A stretch of 64,000 nt of DNA, taken from assembly GCF_005145025.1 (NCBI RefSeq), contig NZ_CP039695.1:1855501-1919500 (forward strand). Direction: 5' to 3'. Under the pieces are notes generated by a model. That model saw only the letters and a list, made by a program, of their open reading frames with translations, was not told where the DNA came from and ran no database searches. The first letter of the stretch is position 1; the number at the start of each line of letters is the position of its first letter. Shown piece by piece: positions 18,072-25,891 of this stretch. A program made the translations under genes and the position numbers. Origin of the DNA: Novosphingobium sp. EMRT-2. GTDB lineage: Bacteria; Pseudomonadota; Alphaproteobacteria; Sphingomonadales; Sphingomonadaceae.

Positions 18072-18128
18072 CTACAACCGGTGAGTCACCGTCTTGGTCT
18101 CGCGATAGGCACCGATGTTCTGGCGATC
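18072..18128 (-). pseudogene. Decayed C-terminal end of an aldehyde dehydrogenase gene
   Basis: On the minus strand this short stretch reads RQNIGAYRETKTVTHRL then stop. That is very like the C-terminal tail of many aldehyde dehydrogenases (…YRETKTV). An in-frame TGA lies a few codons before it and no ALDH body is found upstream, so it appears to be the fossil 3' end of a lost gene. The remaining bases to 18288 hold no gene that I can support. The match is short, hence moderate confidence. Confidence 0.45.
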
Positions 18129-18288
18129 ACGTCATTCCTCGCGAATTTCTTCTCCATGAAAAATTCTGATCCGTGAAAATCCAGCTGGTAAGCGAGGCAT
18201 ACGAATTTTGCCAGCGCAAACCACCATTATGCAGGGAAGCGAACGATCGGCCGCATGCCTCGTCCGCCCCGCACCGGATAGTCCAGCG

Positions 18289-20418
18289 TCAGCCGCCTTG
18301 CGCGGCCAGCGCCTTGTCCTCGTTCGCGCGCTTGATCACGTAGAGCCGGATCGTCTCGATCTGCGCCGGCGTCAGCACCGGCGACCAGGCGATCATGCCG
18401 TTGTCCTTCAGCGCGCCGTCGTGCACGATCATCTGCCACGATTTCGGATCGGCCAGAAAGCCGCTGCGGCGCAAGTCGGGCACCACGCCCCCGCCGATCG
18501 CGGCATCGCCGTGGCAGACGTTGCAATAGCGGCCGAAGTGCTGCGCGCCTTCCGCCACTTGCGCGGGCGTGCCGGTCAGGGCGGGCGGATCAAGCGGCAG
18601 TTCGTTCAGCGCCGGAGCCGGCGGCAGGCTGGCCTTGCCGCCGATCTTGAACACCAGCAGGCGGCTGACGTTGCGCACCGGGCCGGATTTTTCGGCGAGG
18701 ATGCCGGTCGCCAGCGGCCACACGCCGCCCCAGCCGGCCAGCACCGCGACGTACTGCTCGCCGCCCGCCATGAACGTGACGGGGGCCGCGACCGCGCCGG
18801 TCTGCGCGGGGAACGACCACAGTTCCTTGCCGTCCCGGATCGAATAGGCCGCGAACGTGCCCTTGGCGTTGCCCTGGAACAGCAGGCCGCCCCCGGTGGC
18901 CAGCAGGCCCCCGTTCCACGGGCCGGGGAAGCTGACGCGCCAGCGTTCCTTCTGCGCTACCGGGTCCCAGGCGATGATCGCCCCAGTGGTGGCGGCGCGC
19001 GCCTCGGCGCGGACCTTGGCGTCGGCCGGCATCGCGCTGGCCGCCTGGTCGATGCCCACGTTGAAGCCAACCGGCGAAGGCTTCCAGTTCTTGTCGGGGA
19101 AATAGGGGAACGCGGCGAACTGCGCGGGGATGAACACCAGCTTCTGCGCCGGGTCATAGGCCATCGGGTGCCACGAATGCGCGCCCGCCGCGCCCGGCGT
19201 GCTGATGAAGGGCTTGCCCGTCTTGTCATAGCGCGAATCCGGGTTCTCGATCGGCCGGCCGCTCACCGGGTCCAGCCCGGTCGCCCAGTTCACCGGCGCA
19301 TAGTTGTTGCCCGAGATGAACTGGCCCGTTTCGCGGTCGATCATATAGAAGAAGCCGTTCTTCGGCGCGTGCATCAGTACCTTGCGGACCTTCCCGTTGA
19401 TTTCGAGGTCGGCCAGCATGATGTGCTGCGAAGCGGTGAAGTCCCAGGTTTCGCCCGGCGTTTCCTGGAAGTGCCAGACGTACTGGCCGGTCTTCGCGCG
19501 GATCGCGACGACCGAGGACAGGTAGAGGTTGTCGCCGCCGCCCGGCGACCGGTACGACTGGTTCCACGGGCTGCCGTTGCCCACGCCGATGTAGAGCAGG
19601 TCGGTGGCCGGGTCATAGGCCATCGAATCCCAGACGGTGCCGCCCCCGCCCAGCTTCCACCATTCGCCGTGCCAGGTGGATTCGGCCTTCTTCAGGTATT
19701 CCTCGGTGTTCTTCCCCGGCTGGTCTGGCACGGTGTAGAACCGCCAGACCTGCTTGCCGGTCTGCGCGTCGTAGGCGGTGATATAGCCGCGCACGCCCAT
19801 TTCGGCGCCGCCGTTGCCGATCAGCACCAGCCCGTTGATCACGCGCGGCGCGCCGGTGATGGTATAGGCCTTGGTCTGGTCGACCGTCACGGTGGACCAC
19901 ACCTGCTTGCCCGTCGCGCGGTCCAGCGCGATCAGCCGGCCGTCCAGCGTGCCGAGATAGAGCTTGTCGCCCCACGCCGCCATGCCGCGGTTGACCACGT
20001 CGCAGCACGCCTTCACCGCGGTTTCACCGGGCACCTTGGGATCGAACTCCCACAGCAGCTTGCCCGATACCGCGTCATAGGCCTTGGCCTTCGACCACGC
20101 GGTGGTGATGTAGATCTTGCCGTCGATCACCAGCGGCGTCGCTTCCTGCCCGCGCGCGGTGTCCATGTCGGCGGACCAGGCCAGCCCCAGCGAGCCGATG
20201 TTGCCCTGGTTGATGCGGTCGAGCGGGCTGAAGCGCTGCTCGTCATAGGTGCGGCCATAGGAGAGCCAGTCCACCGCGCTGGCGGCCTGGATGCGCGCGG
20301 CGTCCACCACGCTGCGGGCGCCACCGTTCGCCGCCGTCACCATGTCGCTGGCGGTCAGCGTTGCCAGCAGCACCGCGCCCGATGCCAGCGCCCATCGGAT
20401 TCCACGCATCATTCGCAT
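18289..20418 (-). CDS. PQQ-dependent quinohemoprotein alcohol dehydrogenase
   Basis: A 709-residue periplasmic type II alcohol dehydrogenase: signal peptide (to about residue 29), an eight-bladed PQQ propeller with the adjacent-Cys disulfide CCDVVNRG, and a C-terminal cytochrome c domain with the heme site CNVCH and a late Met ligand (DNGMIAW). The catalytic Asp is in GETWDFTASQ. The residue two places later is Thr, not the extra Asp of lanthanide enzymes, so Ca2+ is expected. It would oxidise an alcohol or aldehyde and pass electrons to the respiratory chain. It ends an operon of GSTs and an acyl-CoA ligase, suggesting a lignin alcohol substrate. PQQ synthesis genes are not in the window. 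Confidence 0.92.
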   Translation of the reverse strand: MRMMRGIRWALASGAVLLATLTASDMVTAANGGARSVVDAARIQAASAVDWLSYGRTYDEQRFSPLDRINQGNIGSLGLAWSADMDTARGQEATPLVIDGKIYITTAWSKAKAYDAVSGKLLWEFDPKVPGETAVKACCDVVNRGMAAWGDKLYLGTLDGRLIALDRATGKQVWSTVTVDQTKAYTITGAPRVINGLVLIGNGGAEMGVRGYITAYDAQTGKQVWRFYTVPDQPGKNTEEYLKKAESTWHGEWWKLGGGGTVWDSMAYDPATDLLYIGVGNGSPWNQSYRSPGGGDNLYLSSVVAIRAKTGQYVWHFQETPGETWDFTASQHIMLADLEINGKVRKVLMHAPKNGFFYMIDRETGQFISGNNYAPVNWATGLDPVSGRPIENPDSRYDKTGKPFISTPGAAGAHSWHPMAYDPAQKLVFIPAQFAAFPYFPDKNWKPSPVGFNVGIDQAASAMPADAKVRAEARAATTGAIIAWDPVAQKERWRVSFPGPWNGGLLATGGGLLFQGNAKGTFAAYSIRDGKELWSFPAQTGAVAAPVTFMAGGEQYVAVLAGWGGVWPLATGILAEKSGPVRNVSRLLVFKIGGKASLPPAPALNELPLDPPALTGTPAQVAEGAQHFGRYCNVCHGDAAIGGGVVPDLRRSGFLADPKSWQMIVHDGALKDNGMIAWSPVLTPAQIETIRLYVIKRANEDKALAAQGG

Positions 20419-20475
20419 CTCTCATCCTCTCCCGTCGGCCGGCTTCCGGCTCGGATTCGCGCCCCGTTTAATGGG

Positions 20476-22041
20476 TTAGTTAACCATCCGCTGGGCGTCA
20501 CCCCAATACTTCACGCGCAGCGCCTTCTTGTCCATCTTGCCGGCGGCGGTGCGCGGGATTTCGGGCACGAACTCGACCGACTTGGGCGCCTTCACCCCGC
20601 CCAGGCGATCCTTGGCATAGGCGATGATCTCCTCCCCGGTGATCCCCTCGGCCACCACCACGGCATGGACCTGCTCGCCCCACTTCTCGTGCGGGATGCC
20701 GAACACGCAGGCCTCGCGCACTTGCGCGAGTTCGGTGACCGCCGCCTCGACCTCGGCGGTGAACACGTTGAACCCGCCGGAGACGACCATGTCCTTCTTG
20801 CGGTCGACGATGTAGAGGTAGCCGTCCTCGTCGAACTTGCCGACGTCGCCGGTGTGATGCCAGCCGAACTTGCGGACTTCGGCGGTTTCCTCGGGCTTTT
20901 CGAAATAGGAATGGCTGACCAGCGCGCCGCGCGCGCAGATCTCGCCCGCCTCGCCGCGCGGCACCTCGCGGCCGTCGTCGTCGAGCAGCGCGACCCGGAT
21001 GGAGCGCGTGGGCCGGCCGCAGGCGGCCAGCTTTTCGGGCGCTTCCTTCGCGAACCGCGCCACGTCCTCGGGCGGGAACCACGCCACGATCATCGGGCAT
21101 TCGACCTGGCCATAGGACTGGCACATGCACGGCCCGAAGATGTCGACCGCCTGCCGCAGCTTTTCCGGGCTGCACGGCGAACCGACCAGGATGAAGATGC
21201 GCAGGCTGGAATAGTCGTGATCGCCGATCTCGGGCGATGCCATCAGCTGGTACAGCGCCGTCGGCGGCAGGTACATGTGGGTAACCTTGTAGTCCGCGAT
21301 CGTCCGCAGCACGCGCTCGGCGTCGAAGCCGGGCAGGATCACCTGCGTCGCGCCCAGGCTCAGCGTGGACAGCGCGATTGGCCCCGCCGCGTGCGTGATC
21401 GGCGCGGAAACCAGCGCCACCGGGCTGTCGGTGCGCCCGCCCATGCCGTCGGCGGCCGTCTCGATCATCGTGCCCCAGCCCAGGTTGGTGACATTGGCGC
21501 CCTTCGACGGGCCGGTGGTGCCGCCCGTGGGAAAGATGCCGACCAGATCGGACAGGTTGCCGAAGGCATCGACTTCCGGCTCGACGAAATCGGCGGCGGT
21601 CACGCCCGCCATGAACTCCTCGAGGCTGGGATCGTCGCCCATCCGCTTGTCGAGGCAGACGAAGTGCTGCATCACCGGGCAGCGGTCCTTGAGCTGCTGG
21701 ACCTCGTCCGCCTTCGACGAATGATAGACCAGCCACTTGCAGCGCACGTAGTTGATGTAGCCGGCGTTGGCATCGATGGCGTTGCGCGTGTTGACCGGGA
21801 TCCACTTGCCGTTGGCGCGCCACATCGCCAGCAGCACCACCAGCAGCATCCCGTCGTTCGGACCGTACAGGCCCAGCAGATCCTGGTTCTCGAACCCGCC
21901 GCGCTGCAGCGCCGCCGCGATCCGTTCGGACAGTTCCTTGGTCTCGGCGAAGGTCAGCTTCAGGCCGGTTTCGGTGTCCACCACCGCCAGCCGCTGCGGA
22001 TCGCGATCATGGCCCCGGTCGAAATAGTCGATTGCACGCAT
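20476..22041 (-). CDS. AMP-dependent acyl-CoA synthetase
   Basis: A 521-residue adenylate-forming ligase that activates a carboxylic acid with ATP and CoA. Motifs in order: phosphate loop PTGGTTGPSKGA (about 180), SYGQVECP (about 305), WHHTGDVGKFDEDGYLYIVDRKKD (about 395-420) and the final catalytic Lys in TAAGKMDKKAL. It belongs to the broad fatty-acyl/aryl-CoA ligase class and is not an obvious FerA. It follows the GST pair by only 7 bases and precedes the PQQ dehydrogenase by 57, which fits an alcohol-to-acid-to-CoA series on a lignin side chain. The ATG at 22041 follows GGGGGTAATCCGACG; a longer frame to 22182 would overlap the GST gene. Confidence 0.9.
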   Translation of the reverse strand: MRAIDYFDRGHDRDPQRLAVVDTETGLKLTFAETKELSERIAAALQRGGFENQDLLGLYGPNDGMLLVVLLAMWRANGKWIPVNTRNAIDANAGYINYVRCKWLVYHSSKADEVQQLKDRCPVMQHFVCLDKRMGDDPSLEEFMAGVTAADFVEPEVDAFGNLSDLVGIFPTGGTTGPSKGANVTNLGWGTMIETAADGMGGRTDSPVALVSAPITHAAGPIALSTLSLGATQVILPGFDAERVLRTIADYKVTHMYLPPTALYQLMASPEIGDHDYSSLRIFILVGSPCSPEKLRQAVDIFGPCMCQSYGQVECPMIVAWFPPEDVARFAKEAPEKLAACGRPTRSIRVALLDDDGREVPRGEAGEICARGALVSHSYFEKPEETAEVRKFGWHHTGDVGKFDEDGYLYIVDRKKDMVVSGGFNVFTAEVEAAVTELAQVREACVFGIPHEKWGEQVHAVVVAEGITGEEIIAYAKDRLGGVKAPKSVEFVPEIPRTAAGKMDKKALRVKYWGDAQRMVN

Positions 22042-22048
22042 CGTCGGA

Positions 22049-22846
22049 TTACCCCCAGCGATTGATTTCAGGCCCCGGCGCCCAGGCGCGGAGCGGTTCG
22101 GATACGGTGGCGCGCGCCAGCGCGGTGGCCACGGCGGGCCGCTCCTGCACGCGCGCCAGCCATGCGGCGGTTTTCGGCGCATCGGCGAAGGCTTCCGGGC
22201 GCAGCAGGGCCATGCCCGCGAGCCAGGAGAACGTGACGATGTCGGCGATCGAATAGACGCCCATCAGCCAGTCGCGCCCGTCGGCCAGCTGGCCTTCGCA
22301 GCGCGCGACCGCCTGCGCCACCTTGGTCTCGCTGTCGGCCACCTGCGCCGCGTCCACCGCGCCGTCGTGCAGCGCCTGCCAGCGCTGGCGCAAGTCGTCG
22401 GACACGATGCTGGCGGTGATCCCCGCGAAATCCTCCGCGCCGATGGCGGCGATTTCCACCTGCGAGGAGGCCAGGTTGCCGAGCAAGGCCGCCGCCGGCG
22501 AAAGCCGTTCGGTGATCTGCCGACACCACATCATCATTTCCCAATGGGCATGGGAATCTTCTGGCTGAAGTCCGGCACCGCCCGCGCGTTCGTCGAGGTA
22601 CTGCGCCAGGAACACCGACTCGGTCATCGCCTCGCCGTCGATCACCAGCACCGGGCCTTCGCCCTCGATGCCCATGTCGAGCGCGACGCGTTCGGTCAGG
22701 CCGGGGATGCCGTGCCGTTCACCGGCCAGCAGGTCGATCGGCCGGCAGGCGATGCCCAGCGCCGCTTCGCCGCCCGCTTCCGCAAGCGCCGCCAGCACCG
22801 TCAGCGAAGCGCCGTTCGGCTCGCCGTGATAGAGAACCGCGCCCAT
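22049..22846 (-). CDS. Glutathione S-transferase, second of overlapping pair
   Basis: A 265-residue GST-fold protein. The N-terminal domain has LYHGEPNGASLTVLAALAEAGG, GEGPVLVIDG and MTESVFLAQYLDER, and the C-terminal domain ends with MGVYSIADIVTFSWLAGM, a typical GST helix 6 motif. It is divergent from the GST encoded just upstream. The start codon overlaps that gene's stop (TGATG), implying translational coupling and probably a stoichiometric complex. Adjacent, unlike GSTs have been described as a heterodimeric beta-etherase (BaeA/BaeB) in Novosphingobium; whether this pair is that enzyme cannot be decided without alignment. Confidence 0.82.
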   Translation of the reverse strand: MGAVLYHGEPNGASLTVLAALAEAGGEAALGIACRPIDLLAGERHGIPGLTERVALDMGIEGEGPVLVIDGEAMTESVFLAQYLDERAGGAGLQPEDSHAHWEMMMWCRQITERLSPAAALLGNLASSQVEIAAIGAEDFAGITASIVSDDLRQRWQALHDGAVDAAQVADSETKVAQAVARCEGQLADGRDWLMGVYSIADIVTFSWLAGMALLRPEAFADAPKTAAWLARVQERPAVATALARATVSEPLRAWAPGPEINRWG

Positions 22847-23625
22847 CAGTCGATGCCTTCCATGATCAGGCTGTAGCGGTGGGCCAGGTCGGTGCGCCCC
22901 ATCGCCCAGGTCTTCTGCACCGCCTCGCGCTGGTACACGCGCTTGAGCCAGCGCATGATGTTGGGCGTGCGGTCCTTGCCGGCGAGGTCCGGCTGCGACA
23001 GCGGCAGCGAATAGGTGCTGTTGAAGATGTTGATGTCGGCCAGGCTGTATTGGTCCGAGCCGACATAGGCGCGCTTGCCCAGCTCCTGTTCGAGCAGATC
23101 GATGCCCAGCGCCACGCGGCGGCGGCTTTCCGCCATTTCCGCTTCCCCGAAAGCGCCGCTGATCGCCTTGCGCCAGGCCACGCGGCGTTCGGGCAGCGGG
23201 ATGCGCTCGATCGCCGCGTCCAGCTCGGCCGGATCGCGCTGGCGCACCATCGGGCCGACGAACACACTCCAGCCGATCATCGAGAAGCTGGGGCCAAGCC
23301 ACTGGTCCATGAACTTCATCCACCAGCGGATGCGCCAGCGGTCGCGCGGATCGGCGGGCATCAGGGCAGGCCCGGCGAATTCCTCGTTCACGTATTCCAT
23401 GATCGCGGTGCTTTCGGTCAGCACGCGCGTGCCCCACGCCCCGCTGTGCGTCATCGCCGGGATCGTGCCCTGCGGATTGATCGCGAGGTATTCGGGCTTG
23501 TGCTGGTCGAACTGGAGCATGTCGATGTAATGGCTGTCGAACGACACGCCCTTTTCCATCAGCGCCAGCATCGGCTTGCCCGAATTGGCGTTGGGTTCCC
23601 AGTGGTAGAGCGCGATCCCGCTCAT
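22846..23625 (-). CDS. Glutathione S-transferase, LigF-like, first of overlapping pair
   Basis: A 259-residue GST with ANSGKPMLALMEKGVSFD, FDQHKPEYLAINPQGTIPAM and LTESTAIMEYVNEEF in the thioredoxin-like domain and KRAYVGSDQYSLADINIFN in the helical domain. The pattern is that of LigF-type sphingomonad GSTs acting on lignin ethers. Its own ATG lacks a clear Shine-Dalgarno; instead an eight-codon upstream reading frame with a strong site ends in an ATGA overlap with this start. An operator lies further upstream at 23679-23698. Good confidence for GST, low for substrate. Confidence 0.85.
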   Translation of the reverse strand: MSGIALYHWEPNANSGKPMLALMEKGVSFDSHYIDMLQFDQHKPEYLAINPQGTIPAMTHSGAWGTRVLTESTAIMEYVNEEFAGPALMPADPRDRWRIRWWMKFMDQWLGPSFSMIGWSVFVGPMVRQRDPAELDAAIERIPLPERRVAWRKAISGAFGEAEMAESRRRVALGIDLLEQELGKRAYVGSDQYSLADINIFNSTYSLPLSQPDLAGKDRTPNIMRWLKRVYQREAVQKTWAMGRTDLAHRYSLIMEGID

Positions 23626-23648
23626 GCCGCGCCGCCGTGCTGCACCAT
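23622..23648 (-). CDS. Eight-codon leader reading frame coupled to the GST gene
   Basis: After GGGAGAGAGTCG, an ATG at 23648 opens MVQHGGAA and stops at TGA 23622-23624, overlapping the GST ATG at 23625 as ATGA. The GST start has no Shine-Dalgarno of its own, so ribosomes would have to reach it by reinitiation. It may be a leader peptide, or a frameshift that removed a former N-terminal extension. Confidence 0.4.
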   Translation of the reverse strand: MVQHGGAA

Positions 23649-23678
23649 CGACTCTCTCCCGATCGGGCCATCCCGATT

Positions 23679-23698
23679 TTGTTAGTGTTACATACTAA
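23679..23698 (-). promoter_or_regulatory. Operator site D of the aromatic regulon
   Basis: Reads TTGTTAGTGTTACATACTAA, agreeing with site B at 16 of 19 positions with one extra base near the end, and containing its own TTAGT/ACTAA inverted repeat. It lies 31 bases upstream of the leader ATG of the GST operon, the same placement as the other three sites. Confidence 0.55.
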
Positions 23699-23788
23699 TT
23701 TGGACCGAGAGTCGGTCAAGAGCCATCGCGTGAAAATTTGCGGCACTTTGGGGCAGCCGCGCGCGCCGCGCCGCTCCCCTTGCGGCGG

Positions 23789-23807
23789 GGTTTCATACAG
23801 TGAAACC
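23789..23807. promoter_or_regulatory. Perfect 19-bp palindrome upstream of the GST operon
   Basis: GGTTTCA-TACAG-TGAAACC has 7-bp perfect arms and a 5-bp spacer. It is about 140 bases upstream of the GST leader and 77 bases from the end of the pirin gene. Its shape is that of a repressor operator, with a sequence unlike the TTGTATG family. Target gene unknown. Confidence 0.4.
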
Positions 23808-23833
23808 AAAAGGCGCTATTGTGGCGAACACGG

Positions 23834-23862
23834 AAAACCCCGCGCCGGGGCGGCGCGGGGTT
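23834..23862 (-). terminator. Rho-independent terminator of the pirin gene
   Basis: A 12-bp stem (AACCCCGCGCCG / CGGCGCGGGGTT) with a three-base loop is followed on the minus strand by a run of T (TTTTCCG). It starts 22 bases after the pirin stop codon. Confidence 0.8.
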
Positions 23863-23883
23863 CCGGGGATCAGCAGGGAATGG

Positions 23884-24582
23884 TCAGGCGGCGTCGACCA
23901 TCACGATCTCGCTGTCCTCGATCGCGGTGATGCGCACCACGTCGAGGTCGCTGATCGCCGCGCCGTCGCGGGCATTGACGCGCACGTCACCCACCTGCAC
24001 CGCGCCGCTGGCGGGCACGAGGTAGGCCTTGCGATCGCGGGCCAGCGGGTATTCCGCGGTTTCGCCGGCCTTCAGCGTCGCGCCCACCACCCGCGCGTCG
24101 GTGCGGATCGGCAGCGCGTCGTTGTCGTTGTCATAGCCCGAGGCGAGCGTGACGAAGTGGCCCGAACGGTCGTCCTTGGGGAACGGGCGCGAACCCCAGC
24201 TCGGCGCGCCGCCATCGCGGGTCGGGATGATCCAGATCTGGAAGATCCGGGTGGTCACGTCCTCCAGATTGTATTCGGCATGGCGGATGCCGGTGCCGGC
24301 GCTCATCACCTGCACGTCGCCCGCTTCGGTCCGGCCCTTGTTGCCAAGGTCGTCCTGGTGCGTGATCGCCCCTTCGCGAACGTAGGTGATGATCTCCATG
24401 TCGCGGTGGGGGTGCGGGGGAAAGCCGCTTTTCGGCGCGATCGTATCGTCGTTCCACACGCGCAGGTTGCCCCAGTGGACGCGCGCGGGATCGTGATAGC
24501 TCGCGAACGAGAAGTGGTGCTTGGCATCGAGCCAGCCGTGGTTGGCGCCGCCAAGGCTGTCGAATGGGCGCAGTTCGATCAT
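23884..24582 (-). CDS. Pirin family protein (YhhW/quercetin dioxygenase-like)
   Basis: A 232-residue bicupin of the pirin family. The N-terminal cupin carries the metal-binding motif PHPHRDMEIITYV, a further His in GTGIRHAEYN, and WNDDTIAPKSGFPPHPH typical of pirins. Members can act as quercetinases or as redox-sensing cofactors; the true role is often unknown. It is divergent from a LysR regulator, the usual sign that the regulator controls it. The ATG at 24582 follows GGAGAC. A clear terminator follows the stop. Confidence 0.9.
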   Translation of the reverse strand: MIELRPFDSLGGANHGWLDAKHHFSFASYHDPARVHWGNLRVWNDDTIAPKSGFPPHPHRDMEIITYVREGAITHQDDLGNKGRTEAGDVQVMSAGTGIRHAEYNLEDVTTRIFQIWIIPTRDGGAPSWGSRPFPKDDRSGHFVTLASGYDNDNDALPIRTDARVVGATLKAGETAEYPLARDRKAYLVPASGAVQVGDVRVNARDGAAISDLDVVRITAIEDSEIVMVDAA

Positions 24583-24664
24583 GGTATGTCTCCGTGGCGC
24601 GCCTCACAGCAGCGCGCCGTTGGACCCTATTTAGGCGTTGCCATCCTTTCCGTTCAGCCAGATA

Positions 24665-24677
24665 AATTGCGGCAATT
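24665..24677. promoter_or_regulatory. Candidate LysR binding palindrome, pirin-LysR intergenic region
   Basis: AATTGC-G-GCAATT is a perfect 6-bp inverted repeat 20 bases before the LysR GTG and about 85 bases upstream of pirin. It sits inside a T-N11-A frame (T at 24663, A at 24675), as expected of a LysR autoregulatory site. Confidence 0.45.
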
Positions 24678-24696
24678 CATTCGAGGAATCGGAAAA

Positions 24697-25626
24697 GTGA
24701 GCAACCCCGGCACGCCTACCTTCGATCAGCTGCGCATCTTCCTCGCCATCGTCGATACCGGCAGCTTTGCCGCCGCCGGGCGCAAGCTCAACCGCGCGGT
24801 TTCGGTCATCAGCTATGGCATCGCCAACCTCGAGGCCCAGCTCGGCCTCGAACTGTTCGACCGCGAAGGCACGCGCAAGCCGACGCTCACCGTGGCCGGG
24901 CGCGCGCTACTGGCCGAAGTGCGTTCGATCTCGCAGGGGATCGACGGGTTGCGCGCCAAGGTGAAGGGCCTGCTCGACGGGCTGGAGGCCGAAGTGGACC
25001 TTGCCATCGACGTGATGCTGCCGCCCGATCGGCTTGGTCGCGTGCTGCGCGCGTTCAAGCAGGAATTTCCGACCGTCCAGCTCAAGTTGCACATGGAAGC
25101 GCTGGGCGCGATCGCCGCCATGGTGCTGGACCGCAAGGCCATCGTCGGCATTTCCGGCCCGCTTTCGGCCGGCGTGGAAGGGCTGGAATCGCGCATGGCC
25201 GGGTCGGTGGCGATGGTCCCCGTCGCCGCGCCCGATCACCCGCTGGGCCGCGCCAGGGAAATCCTGCCCGGCATGGGCCGCGAATATACCCAGCTCGTGC
25301 TGACCGACCGCTCGCGCTTCACCGAAGGCCGCGACTATTCGGTCACCAGCCCGCAGACCTGGCGCCTGGCCGACCTTTCGGCCAAGCACGCGCTGCTGCG
25401 CGAAGGGATCGGCTGGGGCAACATGCCGCTGCCGATGATCGACGGAGACCTTGTGGCCGGCACGCTGGTGCGGCTGCACATGCCCGATCACGTCGGCGGC
25501 ACCTATCGTTTCAACGGCGTGTGGCGGCGCGATACCCCGCCCGGCCCGGCCGCCTCGTGGCTGCTCGACCAGTTCGTGGAACTGGGCACGCACGACCGCG
25601 AGCTCGAAGGGCTGGGCGACATTTGA
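24697..25626 (+). CDS. LysR-family transcriptional regulator
   Basis: A 309-residue LTTR with an N-terminal winged helix (FDQLRIFLAIVDTGSFAAAGRKLNRAVSVISYGIANLE, then LGLELFDREGTRKPTLT) and a C-terminal periplasmic-binding-protein-like effector domain. It is divergent from pirin and probably activates it and represses itself. It is the only complete transcription factor near the catabolic island, so it is also a candidate for reading the shared 19-bp operator, although nothing directly links them. I chose the GTG at 24697 preceded by AGGAA; the frame stays open far upstream but without similarity. Confidence 0.88.
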   Translation: MSNPGTPTFDQLRIFLAIVDTGSFAAAGRKLNRAVSVISYGIANLEAQLGLELFDREGTRKPTLTVAGRALLAEVRSISQGIDGLRAKVKGLLDGLEAEVDLAIDVMLPPDRLGRVLRAFKQEFPTVQLKLHMEALGAIAAMVLDRKAIVGISGPLSAGVEGLESRMAGSVAMVPVAAPDHPLGRAREILPGMGREYTQLVLTDRSRFTEGRDYSVTSPQTWRLADLSAKHALLREGIGWGNMPLPMIDGDLVAGTLVRLHMPDHVGGTYRFNGVWRRDTPPGPAASWLLDQFVELGTHDRELEGLGDI

Positions 25627-25682
25627 CGCGAAAACGCCCGCCGGACCTTGCGGGCCGGCGGTCGCTTCGGAGGGCGGGGCGT

Positions 25683-25877
25683 TCAGCGCGCTGCCGGTTG
25701 CGCGATAGCGGGCGGGTCCAGCACCGCCCTGGCCGCCGGCAGCGCCTGTTCGCCCAGCAGGATTCCCGCCAGCCCGATCAGCGCGATCACCGGCGGGGCG
25801 GGCGATTTGACCCCCAGCAGGCCATAGACCATGCCGGCCAGCGTTCCGGCGCCCAGCGAAAGGAGCATGGCCTGCAT
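25683..25877 (-). CDS. XapX (DUF1427) small membrane protein
   Basis: A 64-residue protein with two hydrophobic segments (MLLSLGAGTLAGMVYGLLGV and APPVIALIGLAGILLGEQAL). It matches the XapX / DUF1427 family of short inner-membrane proteins, often found beside hydrolases and isochorismatase-like genes of unknown function. The ATG at 25877 follows GAGGAGGACC. It is the last of three minus-strand genes. Confidence 0.85.
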   Translation of the reverse strand: MQAMLLSLGAGTLAGMVYGLLGVKSPAPPVIALIGLAGILLGEQALPAARAVLDPPAIAQPAAR

Positions 25878-25891
25878 GGCGGTCCTCCTCC

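Noticed and set aside
18186-18207. GGTAAGCGAGGCATACGAA as a fifth operator of the TTGTATG family
   Set aside because: Only about 12 of 19 positions match and the arms are not palindromic; it is also not next to a gene start.
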